Origin: Candidatus Bipolaricaulota bacterium
Lineage (GTDB): Bacteria; Bipolaricaulota; Bipolaricaulia; RBG-16-55-9; DRXL01
Length of the DNA: 64,000 nucleotides
Assembly (NCBI GenBank): GCA_025060395.1
Contig: JANXCC010000002.1
Span: forward strand, 1 to 64,000
Reading direction: 5' to 3'
Of this stretch, positions 41,968-51,358 are shown in pieces. The position numbers and the translations under genes were made by a program. The notes beneath the pieces were generated by a model, which made no database searches, was not told the DNA's origin, and saw only the letters and a list, made by a program, of their open reading frames with translations. Numbering within the stretch: the stretch's first letter is position 1; the number at the start of each line of letters is the position of its first letter.

Positions 41968-42501
41968 TTAAGGGTGCTTATCCGACTTGTAGATGTGACG
42001 GAGGCGTTCTACTCCCTTGATCTCTTCAATAACTTGGGCGACGACCGGTGGCACATGGGATCTCCACGCGTCACCATGGAGCATAAGCTCTCGGATCTTC
42101 GTGCCATCCCAGTGGGCGCGCTCGACATAAGGCAATGAGCGCACGGTGATGCCGCGCTCGGCAAAGAGCTGCTGCACCAAGGGATTGTTGGAGTAGACGA
42201 TCTCGAACGGCGGTGTCAAGCTGCGAATATGAGCGACATACAGAGAGTTGCGCTCGATATCTTCGATGGGCAAGACGTACGTTATAATTGGCGGCTTCAA
42301 GTCTTCAAGGGCCTTGGTGATCATCATGATGCGTTCGCCGGCGGTGAAGGGGTCTTTGAGGGTGTGGCTCTCTTGAGCTGAGCCGATAGCGATAATTAAT
42401 TCATCGATCTCGCGGCTCTCACAGATCTGTTTGATGACGGCGTGGTGGCCATTGTGATAGGGCTGGAAACGTCCGAGAAATAAGCCGCGTCTGATCTTCA
42501 T
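41968..42501 (-). CDS. nadM: Nicotinamide-nucleotide adenylyltransferase, archaeal type
   Basis: 177 aa. GLFLGRFQPYHNGHHAVI is the nucleotidyltransferase (T/H)xGH box with GRFQPxHxGH typical of archaeal NadM and NadR; IAIGSAQESHTLKDPFTAGERIMM and ISxTxxR-type WDGTKIRELML complete the site. Joins NMN and ATP to NAD. Starts in an ATGA overlap with the Rdx gene. Bacteria usually use NadD, so this points to the archaeal-like gene content of the lineage. Confidence 0.93.
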   Translation of the reverse strand: MKIRRGLFLGRFQPYHNGHHAVIKQICESREIDELIIAIGSAQESHTLKDPFTAGERIMMITKALEDLKPPIITYVLPIEDIERNSLYVAHIRSLTPPFEIVYSNNPLVQQLFAERGITVRSLPYVERAHWDGTKIRELMLHGDAWRSHVPPVVAQVIEEIKGVERLRHIYKSDKHP

Positions 42502-42755
42502 TGAGATTGCTCTCCTTCCAAGAACCCTCGTACAGCCTGTGCGACTGTTTCGGCGTTGGGCAAGCCCTCGTCACCCATCTGAATAATAAGAATATCGTTA
42601 GAAGTGACGCGGAAGACCCCGTCGTGTCCGGGCTTGAGGGTTATGGCCTCGACTCTGTCAGCGTAGCTTTCTAAAATCTTCTGGGCAGCCTCAAGGGCCG
42701 GCTTCAAGTACATACACTCGTGGCAGTATTCTATAGTAATTATGGGCTTGAGCAT
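42498..42755 (-). CDS. Rdx-family (SelW/SelT-like) thioredoxin-fold protein
   Basis: 85 aa from ATG 42755. MLKPIITIEYCHECMYLKPA has CxxC at Cys11 and Cys14; LKPGHDGVFRVTSNDILI is the PF10262 core. Cys rather than Sec, as usual in bacteria. TACAAT (42770-42765) lies 9 nt before ATG without SD; its -35 is poor. The longer frame to 42872 overlaps the divergent promoter and is rejected. Function is redox-related but unproven. Confidence 0.85.
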   Translation of the reverse strand: MLKPIITIEYCHECMYLKPALEAAQKILESYADRVEAITLKPGHDGVFRVTSNDILIIQMGDEGLPNAETVAQAVRGFLEGEQSQ

Positions 42756-42812
42756 GGCATCAGTATTGTACAGCGTGGGCACCCGGCTCGTCCAGCACGA
42801 TTTGCCGAAGAC

Positions 42813-42842
42813 TTTCACTGCGAGTAAACTAACTGATATAAT
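42813..42842 (+). promoter_or_regulatory. Promoter of the thioredoxin-fold gene
   Basis: TTTCAC (42813-42818), 18 nt, TATAAT (42837-42842), then SD GAGGTGAT before ATG 42865. Confidence 0.55.
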
Positions 42843-42864
42843 TGCCCAACCGAGGTGATCTCTC

Positions 42865-43392
42865 ATGCTCAAGTACGGCGACCAAGCCCCGGAGTTTCAG
42901 CTCAAAGGTGTGGACGGCAAGCTCTACAAGCTCTCCGACTACAAGAACAAAAAAGCCGTCGCAGTGATCTTTAGCTGCAACCATTGCCCCTACGTCAAAG
43001 CCTACGAAGAGCGCATGATCGCGCTCGCCAAGGAGTACGAGCCCAGGGGAGTGCAGTTCCTCGTCATCAACTCCAACGATCCTGTTAAATACCCAGAAGA
43101 TAGCTTTGAGAACATGGTCAAGCGCGCCAAGGAGAAGGGCTATCCCTTCCCGTATCTGTATGACGAGACCCAGCAGATCGCCAAAGCGTACGGGGCCCAG
43201 CGCACGCCCGAAGTCTTCTTGTTCGATGGCTCGATGAGGCTGCGCTACCACGGAGCGATTGACGACAACGCTGAAGATCCCGCAAAGGTGACCAAGCGCT
43301 ATCTCAAGGATGCTCTCGAGGCGGTGCTGATAGGTCGCGAGCCTGATCTCAAAGATACCCAGCCCGTCGGCTGCACCATCAAATGGAAGTGA
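42865..43392 (+). CDS. Thioredoxin-fold (AhpC/TSA-like) redox protein
   Basis: 175 aa. CNHCPYV (Cys38, Cys41) at the active site in place of [24 protein letters not shown], and [21 protein letters not shown] with the cis-Pro TPEVF. This CNHCPYV type is widespread but little studied; predicted peroxidase or disulfide reductase, cytoplasmic (no signal). Convergent with SOD, the stops overlapping by 14 nt. Confidence 0.9.
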   Translation: MLKYGDQAPEFQLKGVDGKLYKLSDYKNKKAVAVIFSCNHCPYVKAYEERMIALAKEYEPRGVQFLVINSNDPVKYPEDSFENMVKRAKEKGYPFPYLYDETQQIAKAYGAQRTPEVFLFDGSMRLRYHGAIDDNAEDPAKVTKRYLKDALEAVLIGREPDLKDTQPVGCTIKWK

Positions 43393-43990
43393 AGCGCTTT
43401 TCCACCGCGGCCCAGTTCACGACATTCCACCACGCTTGGACGTAGTCGGCGCGGCGATTCTGATATCTCAGATAGTACGCATGCTCCCAGACGTCGATCC
43501 CTAGGATTGGGATCTTGCCCTCCATCAGGGGGCTGTCTTGGTTGGGGGTAGAGTAGACTTCGAGCCTTCTTTCGGGGGTGAGGACGAGCCAGGCCCAGCC
43601 AGAACCGAAGCGATCGAGAGCTGCCTGGGTGAAGAGCTCCTTGAACTTCTCGAAGCTGCCGAACGTTTGATTGATGGCTTCAGCGATCTTGCCTATGGGT
43701 TGACCCCCGGCTTTGGGCCCCATGATCTCCCAGAAGAACGAGTGATTAACATGACCGCCGCCGTGATTGCGCACGGCTGTTCGGATCTTCTCCGGAACAA
43801 TAGCACAATTGTTGGCCAGAAGCTCTTCTAAGCTCTTATTGGCCAACTCCGGCGCGGATTCCAATGCTTTATTGAGATTATTCACATAGCCAGCGTGATG
43901 CTTAGTGTGATGAATATACATGGTCAGCGCGTCAATGTGGGGCTCTAAAGCATCGTAGGGATACGGCAACTGCGGTAACGAGAACGGCAT
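43379..43990 (-). CDS. Superoxide dismutase, Fe/Mn type
   Basis: 203 aa. Metal ligands His27 (MYIHHTKHH), the His in [10 protein letters not shown], and Asp and His in [11 protein letters not shown]. Converts superoxide to H2O2 and oxygen; cytoplasmic. SD AAAGGAGG. Its presence beside a peroxidase-like protein suggests oxygen exposure of an otherwise ferredoxin-based anaerobe. Confidence 0.96.
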   Translation of the reverse strand: MPFSLPQLPYPYDALEPHIDALTMYIHHTKHHAGYVNNLNKALESAPELANKSLEELLANNCAIVPEKIRTAVRNHGGGHVNHSFFWEIMGPKAGGQPIGKIAEAINQTFGSFEKFKELFTQAALDRFGSGWAWLVLTPERRLEVYSTPNQDSPLMEGKIPILGIDVWEHAYYLRYQNRRADYVQAWWNVVNWAAVEKRFTSI

Positions 43991-44021
43991 GATAGAAACC
44001 TCCTTTCACACAACGTTTTTT

Positions 44022-44051
44022 ATCTTAGCAGATTGGAGAGCCGGCGTCCAA
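44022..44051 (-). promoter_or_regulatory. Promoter of the SOD gene
   Basis: Minus strand TTGGAC (44051-44046), 18 nt, TAAGAT (44027-44022), just after the iorB stop. Confidence 0.55.
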
Positions 44052-44666
44052 CTAGGTGACGATGTGGGCATGATGCTTGGCCCATTGGAGCCCCTCGTCG
44101 AATGCCAGGAGATTGAGCTCAACGGTCTTGGGCGGGACGAGCTCGGTGACGGCAGAGTGCCATGCGTCCTGGGGAAGGTCAAGGAAGAGGGAGAGTGCGC
44201 CGAGCATAACGGTGTTGGTCAGCGCGGGAGTGCCTATCTGCTGTGCGATCTTCAAGGCGGGCACCAGGAAGGCAGACCGTGTGCGGCGACGCAGCGTCTC
44301 CTCGAGAGTTCTATCGTCGGGGTAGGGAGCAAGCTTGAGCGATTCGATGCTGGGCACGATGCGCTGATCGTTCACGAGGGCTAAGCCGTTCGTTGTGAGA
44401 TAGTTCAAATAGCGCAGGGCTTCGAGCTTCTCAAACGCGAGTAAGACGTCGGCAGTCCCTTCGGAGACAGCTGGGGAGAGCACAGCTTTTCCGTAGCGCA
44501 CCGTGGAGAAGACGGAACCGCCGCGCTGAGCCATACCGTGGACTTCGGAGGTCGCGACTGACAACCCGGCAAGCATCGCAGCGCGTGCGATGATCTGGCC
44601 GGCGAGCACCGATCCCTGGCCGCCTACCCCTACGACAACGATGTTGGTGATCTCATGGGTGTTCAT
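44052..44666 (-). CDS. iorB: Indolepyruvate ferredoxin oxidoreductase, beta subunit
   Basis: 204 aa. VVGVGGQGSVLAGQIIARAA (gamma-type domain of POR), EVHGMAQRGGSVFSTVRYG is diagnostic of IorB. Last gene of the six-gene operon, starting in an ATGA overlap with iorA. Partners IorA in oxidative decarboxylation of aryl pyruvates from aromatic amino acids, giving aryl-acetyl-CoA and reduced ferredoxin. Confidence 0.92.
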   Translation of the reverse strand: MNTHEITNIVVVGVGGQGSVLAGQIIARAAMLAGLSVATSEVHGMAQRGGSVFSTVRYGKAVLSPAVSEGTADVLLAFEKLEALRYLNYLTTNGLALVNDQRIVPSIESLKLAPYPDDRTLEETLRRRTRSAFLVPALKIAQQIGTPALTNTVMLGALSLFLDLPQDAWHSAVTELVPPKTVELNLLAFDEGLQWAKHHAHIVT

Positions 44667-47653
44667 CGCTTAGAGCTCTTGCGCTTGAGATAGGCGGCGA
44701 CGGCGCTGGCGACGCGTCGCCCCGTGGCAATGCTCTGGGTCACCGTGCCGTAGCCAAACGCCACATCCCCACATGCAAAGACCCCCGGCTGCGAAGCGAC
44801 CCCCATAAAAGTCGTTTGGACCTTCTCGGCGAACTGTATATTGGTCTCTTTGAGAAACCCTAGATCAGCACGCTCCCCGATGGCTAAGATCACCGTGTCG
44901 ACCGCGACGCAAAATTCGCTCTCGGGGATGGGCACCGGACGACGACGTCCGTCTTTCTCTAATGGCCCCGGCTGCATGCGGATCAGTTCTAGGCCGCAGA
45001 CGCGCCCACCTTGGGCGAGCACTTTGATGGGGTTCGTCTGAAACTCGAAGGTTATCCCCTCAAGGATAGCTTCGTCGATCTCGTCACGGATTGCGGGCAT
45101 CTCCTGAGCGGTACGGCGATAGTACACTGTAACTTCGGCTCCCAGGCGCTTGGCCGAGCGCGCGCAGTCAATCGCGGTGTTGCCCCCGCCGATGACCGCA
45201 ACGCGGCGTCCAACTTGAACTCTCTGCCCACGGTTGATGCGCCTCAGAAACTCAACTCCATAGAGCAGCCCCTCTCGTACCTCGCTGGTGCCTTCCAGCT
45301 CGAGTTCTTGAGGAGCCGAGTCTCCTACGGCGATGACGACTGCATCGTATTCGTTCTGGAGCTCGGCAAAGCTCACATCGCGCCCGACCGTGACGTTACA
45401 GCGGATCTCGACGCCCATCATAGAGAGTCTATCGATCTCGCGATCTAGGATCTCTTTGTTGAGGCGGAAGGCAGGGATGCCGTAACGCATCATGCCGCCG
45501 GGCTTTTCAAGTGCTTCCAAGACTGTCACGCGGAAGCCTCGTCTGCGCAGATAGAACGCAGCAGACAACCCTGCCGGTCCAGCTCCGATGATCGCGATCT
45601 TCTCTGGACGTTCTTCGGTGGGGGCAAACTCCGCTCCAGAGAAGTGTTCGATCCCATAATCACCCAAAAATCTCTCGACGTCGCGCACGGAGAGCTTCGC
45701 TGGGTATCCCGGCGCGGCAAACTCTCTCACTAAGTCGGGGTAGCGCTGGGCGTAGAGCTTCTCTTGGGGCCACCCCAAGGCGTTGACCTCATGATCGCAG
45801 GGATGCGGGCAGACTCGCCCTGCAACCGCCGGGAAGGGATTAGCCCGCATTAAGACCCTAAAAGCCTCCGCATAGCGCTTCTGATGGACGAGCTCGAGCA
45901 CTTGGGGGATATCGATCCCCGCGTTGCAGTCGGCGCAGACCTGTTGGCAGTGGGTGCACGCAATGCAGAGCAATTTATTAATTTCGATGTGTCCGTCTTG
46001 GATCTCTATAGCGGGGCAGCCGAGCTCCGTGCACGCAAAGCACTCGGTACACTTCTTATGATCGACCGAGACGATCTCGCCGAAGCGTCGTTTCTCCTTG
46101 AGCACGCAGGAGGCATCGGCGATGATGACTGACGGATCCGGGCGATGGAGCGCTGCGTCAATCGTGCGCCAGGCCGTCAAGAGATCATAGGGGTCAAGGC
46201 GATGCACGTGTTTGATGCCTAAGCCTCGCGCAAGCGATTCCAGGTCGATAACCGGGGCGGGTCGGCCTTTGATCGTGCGGCCGGTGCCGGGGTGCTCCTG
46301 ATGGCCGGTCATGGCCGTCGTGTGATTGTCTAGGATGATCGTGACGATCTGGCCGCCATTGTAGAGAATATCTATAAGGGCTGGAACGCCAGAGTGATAG
46401 AACGTCGAATCCCCGATGACTGCAACGAGTCTCTTCTTCTCCTCTTCGGAGAAGATTTTGGCCATACCATGGGCCATCGAGAGCGACGCTCCCATGTTCA
46501 TGCAGGTGTCCATGGCATCGAGGGGCGCAAGCGCGCCAAGGGTGTAGCAGCCGATATCTCCGGAGACAATCGCGTCGAGCTGCTTGAGCACGTAGAAAAC
46601 CCCACGATGCATGCAGCCGGCGCACAAGATCGGTGGGCGTGGCGGCAGGGGCGGGAGGTCGACGGAGGGAGGGGGAGCTCCGTCAGGGACAGGTTCCACC
46701 GCCTGCCGCACTAACCCAACCGAGAGTTCGCCAAAACGCGGGAGGGAGATCTCTTCGACCGTAATCCCTAACGCGCGCACTTGCTCAGTCAGATAGGGCT
46801 CAAGCTCCTCAAGGACGACGATGCGCTTCTTGCCCGCGCAGAATCTTTTGATGAGTTCTCTGGGCAAGGGATGGGTCATGCCCAGCTTCAAAATAGTCGC
46901 AGTGGGAAAGGCCTCGCGAGCGTAGAGAAACGCCGCCCCAGAGGCGATAATCGCTAAGTCGTCGGAGCCCTCAAAGATCTGAGCCCAGCGCTCCGCTTCT
47001 TTTTCGAGCGCGGGGATGCGCTGGGTCTCTATGATGATGTGTCGGAGGCGCCCGTGGGCGGGGAGCACCACGTTCTTCTGAACGTTCTTCCGATAGGGCC
47101 TTCGCGGGATCTCGCAGCGCTCGCCCAGGGTCACCAGGCCCTTGCCGTGGGAGATACGCGTCGTCGTTCGTACCAAGACAGGCGTATCGTAGCGTTCAGA
47201 GATCTCAAACGCCGCGATCGTAAAATCTTTGCACTCTTGCGTCGTCGACGGCTCTAAAAGCGGGACACGAGCAGCTCGAGCCAAGAGTCGATTATCTTGT
47301 TCATTCTGGGACGAGTGCATCCCGGGATCATCAGCGGAGACGACGACCAGCCCAGCGTTAACCCCCATGTACGCCACGGAGAAGAACGGATCAGCTGCGA
47401 CGTTGAGACCGACGTGTTTCATCGTGGCGATGGCTCTGCCTCCTGCCAACGCCGCGCCAACCGCGACCTCCAAGGCGACTTTTTCGTTGGTAGACCATTC
47501 ACAATCGACTTCGGGATACTGGGCGAGGGCTTCTAGGATCTCGGTACTGGGAGTGCCAGGATAGCCGCAGCCAACACGCACGCCCGCTTCCCACGCCCCA
47601 CGGGCAATCGCCTCGTTGCCCGACAACAAGATCACGCGGCTCTGCTGAGTCAT
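44663..47653 (-). CDS. iorA: IorA (indolepyruvate:ferredoxin oxidoreductase alpha) fused to a GltD-like FAD/NAD(P)H oxidoreductase
   Basis: 996 aa; normal IorA is about 600. Residues 1-530: IorA with GYPGTPSTEI, HVGLNVAADP and the ThDP loop GDSTFYHSG (about 414). Residues 530-580: two 4Fe-4S Cys sets (CTECFACTELGCP; CIACTHCQQVC). Residues 580-996: GltD-type module with RVCPHPCDHEV, FAD site IIGAGPAGLSAA (about 688), second dinucleotide site VIGGGNTAIDCARSA, and the CGDVAFG C-terminal FAD contact. It could move electrons from ferredoxin clusters to NAD(P) directly, or the reverse. Overlaps both neighbours by ATGA. Confidence 0.92.
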   Translation of the reverse strand: MTQQSRVILLSGNEAIARGAWEAGVRVGCGYPGTPSTEILEALAQYPEVDCEWSTNEKVALEVAVGAALAGGRAIATMKHVGLNVAADPFFSVAYMGVNAGLVVVSADDPGMHSSQNEQDNRLLARAARVPLLEPSTTQECKDFTIAAFEISERYDTPVLVRTTTRISHGKGLVTLGERCEIPRRPYRKNVQKNVVLPAHGRLRHIIIETQRIPALEKEAERWAQIFEGSDDLAIIASGAAFLYAREAFPTATILKLGMTHPLPRELIKRFCAGKKRIVVLEELEPYLTEQVRALGITVEEISLPRFGELSVGLVRQAVEPVPDGAPPPSVDLPPLPPRPPILCAGCMHRGVFYVLKQLDAIVSGDIGCYTLGALAPLDAMDTCMNMGASLSMAHGMAKIFSEEEKKRLVAVIGDSTFYHSGVPALIDILYNGGQIVTIILDNHTTAMTGHQEHPGTGRTIKGRPAPVIDLESLARGLGIKHVHRLDPYDLLTAWRTIDAALHRPDPSVIIADASCVLKEKRRFGEIVSVDHKKCTECFACTELGCPAIEIQDGHIEINKLLCIACTHCQQVCADCNAGIDIPQVLELVHQKRYAEAFRVLMRANPFPAVAGRVCPHPCDHEVNALGWPQEKLYAQRYPDLVREFAAPGYPAKLSVRDVERFLGDYGIEHFSGAEFAPTEERPEKIAIIGAGPAGLSAAFYLRRRGFRVTVLEALEKPGGMMRYGIPAFRLNKEILDREIDRLSMMGVEIRCNVTVGRDVSFAELQNEYDAVVIAVGDSAPQELELEGTSEVREGLLYGVEFLRRINRGQRVQVGRRVAVIGGGNTAIDCARSAKRLGAEVTVYYRRTAQEMPAIRDEIDEAILEGITFEFQTNPIKVLAQGGRVCGLELIRMQPGPLEKDGRRRPVPIPESEFCVAVDTVILAIGERADLGFLKETNIQFAEKVQTTFMGVASQPGVFACGDVAFGYGTVTQSIATGRRVASAVAAYLKRKSSKR

Positions 47654-48537
47654 GACTGAACTAATTTCAGTAATTTCTGCCAGCGCTTATCTATGATCCC
47701 TTGAATCGTCTGAATATCTTTTTCTGTCAGGTGGCTGAACCGCCCTTGGAGCTTGAGATATTCGCTGACGGGCAGGGCCGGTTCATCGGCCTGAGGGGCG
47801 TTCAGGGTATAGCGCTCTCCGTCTTCGACTTCGTAGAGTGGGAAGACTCTGGCCTGCACAGCCAGGCGCGAGAGCTTGATCGCCCATTCGGAAGGAGCTC
47901 GCCAGCCTGGCGGGCAGGGCGCCAGCACGTGTAAGAACTTCGTCCCGTAGATGCTCTTGGCCTTCTGGACTTTCCGGATGAAGTCATCGGGATAGGCGAT
48001 CGTCGCCGTGGCTGCATAGGGGATGCGATGGGCGACCATGATCCCCATGATATCCTTCTTAGGCTCACTCTTGGGGGTCTTTTCAGGGGTAGTCGTCGTC
48101 CAGGCTAAGAGAGGCGTGGCGCCGCTGCGCTGGATACCCGTGTTCATATATGCTTCGTTGTCGTAGCAGATATAGATAATATTCTCATTGCGCTCAGCGG
48201 CTCCAGAGAGCGACTGCAGCCCGATATCGAAGGTGCCGCCGTCGCCGGCCCAGGCGATCACCGTCGTCTCGGTATCCCCCTGGATATCTAAAGCAGCGCG
48301 TACTCCAGAAGCCGCTACGGCTGCCGTCTCAAACGCCGTGTGCAGCACCGGCACTTTGAGCGACGAATAAGGGAACGGCCCAGCAATGATCGTCCAACAG
48401 CACGCAGGAATGACGACGATCGTCTTCTCTCCCAAGGCTTTCAGGACGTAGCGCATCGCCAGGGCGCCGCCGCAGCCTTGACACCCCAAATGCCCAGAGC
48501 CCATGAGCTCGCGCTCCGGCAGCGTGAAGTTCCTCAT
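47650..48537 (-). CDS. porB: Pyruvate (2-oxoacid):ferredoxin oxidoreductase, beta subunit
   Basis: 295 aa. ThDP-binding GCQGCGGALAMRYV at the N-terminus, GDGGTFDIGLQSLSGAAERN, YDNEAYMNTGIQRSGATP: PorB pattern. Cys in GHLGCQGCGG is a cluster ligand. Overlaps porA and iorA by ATGA. Confidence 0.95.
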   Translation of the reverse strand: MRNFTLPERELMGSGHLGCQGCGGALAMRYVLKALGEKTIVVIPACCWTIIAGPFPYSSLKVPVLHTAFETAAVAASGVRAALDIQGDTETTVIAWAGDGGTFDIGLQSLSGAAERNENIIYICYDNEAYMNTGIQRSGATPLLAWTTTTPEKTPKSEPKKDIMGIMVAHRIPYAATATIAYPDDFIRKVQKAKSIYGTKFLHVLAPCPPGWRAPSEWAIKLSRLAVQARVFPLYEVEDGERYTLNAPQADEPALPVSEYLKLQGRFSHLTEKDIQTIQGIIDKRWQKLLKLVQS

Positions 48538-49706
48538 CGTTTCACCCCCACCCAGATGAGATCCTCGGGGTCGTCGTGGCTCTCTGCGTACTCGATGATC
48601 TCAGTGATGACGTGCGGGGTGATGTCGCGCCCGCCTAAGCCCGCAACAAACCCGAAGATCGGCGGCCGATCACAGGCGTTATAGAGTGCCGCTTTGATCT
48701 CTTGTGCGAAGATTCCGCCCATGCCAAAGCTGATATTTCTGTCTATGACCGCGACTTTCCGGGCGTTGGCTACCGCCTCACGCACGAACTGGGCCGGGAA
48801 GGGCCGGAAGACCCGGATCTTGAGCAAACCTACACGGCGCCCTTCAGCACGAAGCTCGTCGATCACCTCGCGGGCCGTGCTCGTGACCGTCCCCGACGTC
48901 ACTAAGATCAAGTCAGCGTCGTCGGTCCGATAGGGCTCGATCAATCCGTAGCGTCGCCCAAAGAGCTCATGGTACTCTTCGTCGGCGCGGGCCCACTCTG
49001 CTAGGGCGTCTTCCATTGCCCGATGCATCTTGTAGCGTAACTCCATGTAGACATCAGGAGGAGCGAGCGCCCCAAACGAGTGCGGGTCGTTCACGTCTAA
49101 TTTATAGATGGGCTGATACGGCGGCAGATATTGATCGACGAGAGCCTGATCGGGGATCTCGACGGGCTCGGCTGTGTGCGAGAGGACGAACGCGTCCAGC
49201 ACCAGCATCGCGGGCATGAAGACCTTTTCCGCGACTTTATAGGCTTGAATGACCGTATCGAGAACCTCTTGGTTGCTCTCGCAGTAGACTTGCATCCAGC
49301 CGACGTCGCGCTGAGATAAGCTATCGTTCTGATCGGTCCAGACGGACCAAGGCGGGCCCATGGCTCGATTGATGTTGGCCATGACGATAGGAAGTCTTGC
49401 GCCGGCGGCCCAGTGGAGCATCTCATGCATAAGAGCTAAGCCATGGGCACTCGTTGCTGTGAATGTTCGCGCTCCTGCGCTGGCCGCGCCGATGAGGGCA
49501 GCCATCGCTGAGTGCTCAGACTCGACCTTGATAAACTTGGCGCGCAGCGTTCCGTTGGCGCAGAACTCGCTCAAGAGCTCGACGACTTGGGTCTGCGGCG
49601 TGATGGGATAAGCCGAGATCACCTGAGCCCGGGCGAGCATCACGCCATAGGAGACGGCGTGATTGCCGGTGACGACCTTCTTGGTTCCGGTCAGTATGGG
49701 CGTCAT
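48534..49706 (-). CDS. porA: Pyruvate (2-oxoacid):ferredoxin oxidoreductase, alpha subunit
   Basis: 390 aa from ATG 49706 (MTPILTGTKKVVTGN), preceded by GAGGAGGAG and overlapping the upstream stop (ATGA). ISAYPITPQTQVVELLSEF is the PorA signature for the ThDP pyrimidine side; ATSAHGLALMHEML and NRAMGPPWSVWTDQND follow. Active with PorB, PorG and the PorD-like domain in oxidising pyruvate to acetyl-CoA or the reverse. Confidence 0.95.
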   Translation of the reverse strand: MTPILTGTKKVVTGNHAVSYGVMLARAQVISAYPITPQTQVVELLSEFCANGTLRAKFIKVESEHSAMAALIGAASAGARTFTATSAHGLALMHEMLHWAAGARLPIVMANINRAMGPPWSVWTDQNDSLSQRDVGWMQVYCESNQEVLDTVIQAYKVAEKVFMPAMLVLDAFVLSHTAEPVEIPDQALVDQYLPPYQPIYKLDVNDPHSFGALAPPDVYMELRYKMHRAMEDALAEWARADEEYHELFGRRYGLIEPYRTDDADLILVTSGTVTSTAREVIDELRAEGRRVGLLKIRVFRPFPAQFVREAVANARKVAVIDRNISFGMGGIFAQEIKAALYNACDRPPIFGFVAGLGGRDITPHVITEIIEYAESHDDPEDLIWVGVKR

Positions 49707-51358
49707 AGCTCCTCCTCGACGAGCGAGATCACGTTGCGGGGGCATTCTTCAGCGCAGACCCCGCAGCCCTTGCAGAAGTCATAATCGATCCGATAGGTAC
49801 CGTTCGTATGAGTGATGGCCGCATCGGGGCAGAAGACCCAGCAGTTATCGCAATTGTTGCAGACCCCGCACGAGAAACAACGGCTTGCTTCGGCGCGCGC
49901 TTGCGCCCCAGAGATCGCGCGCTTGGTCTCGACGAAGTTTGTAATTCTCTCTGAGATGGGGAGCTGAGGCGTGGAGACCCGCGGCGCATGGGTGAAGTAA
50001 TGGAAGTTGATGCGCAGCGCCTCTTCGAGCTTGTGGGGCTTGGGCGGGCGCTCGCCGCGCAAGAAGCTCTTGATGGCTTGCGCAGCTTCCTTGCCGGAGC
50101 GTATCGCTTGGGCAACAGTGCTTGGGCCGGTCTGGGCGTCGCCGCCGATGAAGATCCCAGCGCGCTCCAGTACCCCGTGAGCGCGCTCAATCACGATGCC
50201 CTCGCTCGTCTCCAGGTGCTCCGACAAGAACGACAGATCGGGCTCTTCGCCTACGGCCTTGAGGACACTATCAGCGCGCAGGACAAACTCCGAGCCAGGG
50301 ATGGGAATGGGGCGACGGCGCCCGCTGGCGTCGGGCTCCCCAAGCCTCATCCGAATACACTCCACCTCGAGCTTCCCATTGAGCCTGCGAATCGCGACTG
50401 GGGCGGCTAGGAACTCAAACTGTACTCCCTCATGCTCGGCTTCTTCGACCTCTTCAGCGATCGCGGGCATCTCCTCGCGCATGCGCCGATAGACGACGAG
50501 GGGCTGAGCCCCAAGTCTCAAGGCAGTACGAGCGCAGTCCATGGCTGTGTTGCCCCCGCCGATGATGAGCACGCGCGTGCCGACGGAGACAGCCTGACCA
50601 GCGTTGACAGCCTTGAGGAATTCGAGCCCTTGGAGAGCAAATTCTTCCCCTGGGATGTTGAGCGCACGGCCGCGATGCGCCCCTGTCGCGATGAAGACAG
50701 CGTCATGCTGCTCCCAGAGCCTCTCGATCGAGAGATCGTGCCCGATCGTGGTGTTCGTGCGGAACTCGACCCCCCAGTGAGCGATCAGCTCGATCTCGCG
50801 GTCTAAGACGTCTCGTGGGAGACGATACGACGGAATCCCCAAGCGGAGCATCCCACCGGGCTGGCTTGCCGCTTCAAAGACGGTGACGGCGTAGCCGTCT
50901 TTGGCCAGGAAGTACGCGCACGCTAGCCCTGCTGGGCCAGAGCCGACCACAGCGATCTTTTCAGATCGTTTCGGACGCTCTGGGATTTTGTCTTCGAGCT
51001 CGAAACACGCATCAGCGACGAAGCGCTCTATCGCAGCGATCGAGAGCGCTTCATCGAAGTTCTTTCGGTTACAAAAGCTCTCGCACGGATGATAGCAGAC
51101 CCTGCCGCAGACCCCTGGCAAGGGAGACGTCTCGCGGAAGAGCCGCCAGGCGTCTTCGTAGCGTCCTTCGGAGACGAGCGAGAGAATTCTTGGGATATCG
51201 TTGCCCACGGGGCAGGCGTTCTTGCACGGCGCGATCTTTTCCAGATAGATTGGGCGGAGGTACCGCCACCCTCCTGTACGGTTGTGTCCCATATCGGCAA
51301 GTGAGACGGCCATGGGGGGCATCTCGCGTTCGCTGGTGAAGACGATGGGCTTCTTCAT
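49703..51358 (-). CDS. GltD-like FAD/NAD(P)H oxidoreductase fused to a PorD-like ferredoxin domain
   Basis: 551 aa. N-terminal KNACPVGNDIPR and GRVCYHPCESFC clusters, FAD site VVGSGPAGLACAYFL (about residues 130-145), SQPGGMLRLGIPSYRL, second site IIGGGNTAMDCARTALR, and FIGGDAQTGPSTV. The last 90 residues are PorD-like: CFSCGVCNNCDNCWVFCPD and CKGCGVCAEECPR, two 4Fe-4S clusters. Hence the delta subunit of pyruvate oxidoreductase carries an NAD(P)H dehydrogenase arm. Parallel to the fusion in iorA, 2 kb downstream in the same operon. Confidence 0.92.
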   Translation of the reverse strand: MKKPIVFTSEREMPPMAVSLADMGHNRTGGWRYLRPIYLEKIAPCKNACPVGNDIPRILSLVSEGRYEDAWRLFRETSPLPGVCGRVCYHPCESFCNRKNFDEALSIAAIERFVADACFELEDKIPERPKRSEKIAVVGSGPAGLACAYFLAKDGYAVTVFEAASQPGGMLRLGIPSYRLPRDVLDREIELIAHWGVEFRTNTTIGHDLSIERLWEQHDAVFIATGAHRGRALNIPGEEFALQGLEFLKAVNAGQAVSVGTRVLIIGGGNTAMDCARTALRLGAQPLVVYRRMREEMPAIAEEVEEAEHEGVQFEFLAAPVAIRRLNGKLEVECIRMRLGEPDASGRRRPIPIPGSEFVLRADSVLKAVGEEPDLSFLSEHLETSEGIVIERAHGVLERAGIFIGGDAQTGPSTVAQAIRSGKEAAQAIKSFLRGERPPKPHKLEEALRINFHYFTHAPRVSTPQLPISERITNFVETKRAISGAQARAEASRCFSCGVCNNCDNCWVFCPDAAITHTNGTYRIDYDFCKGCGVCAEECPRNVISLVEEEL

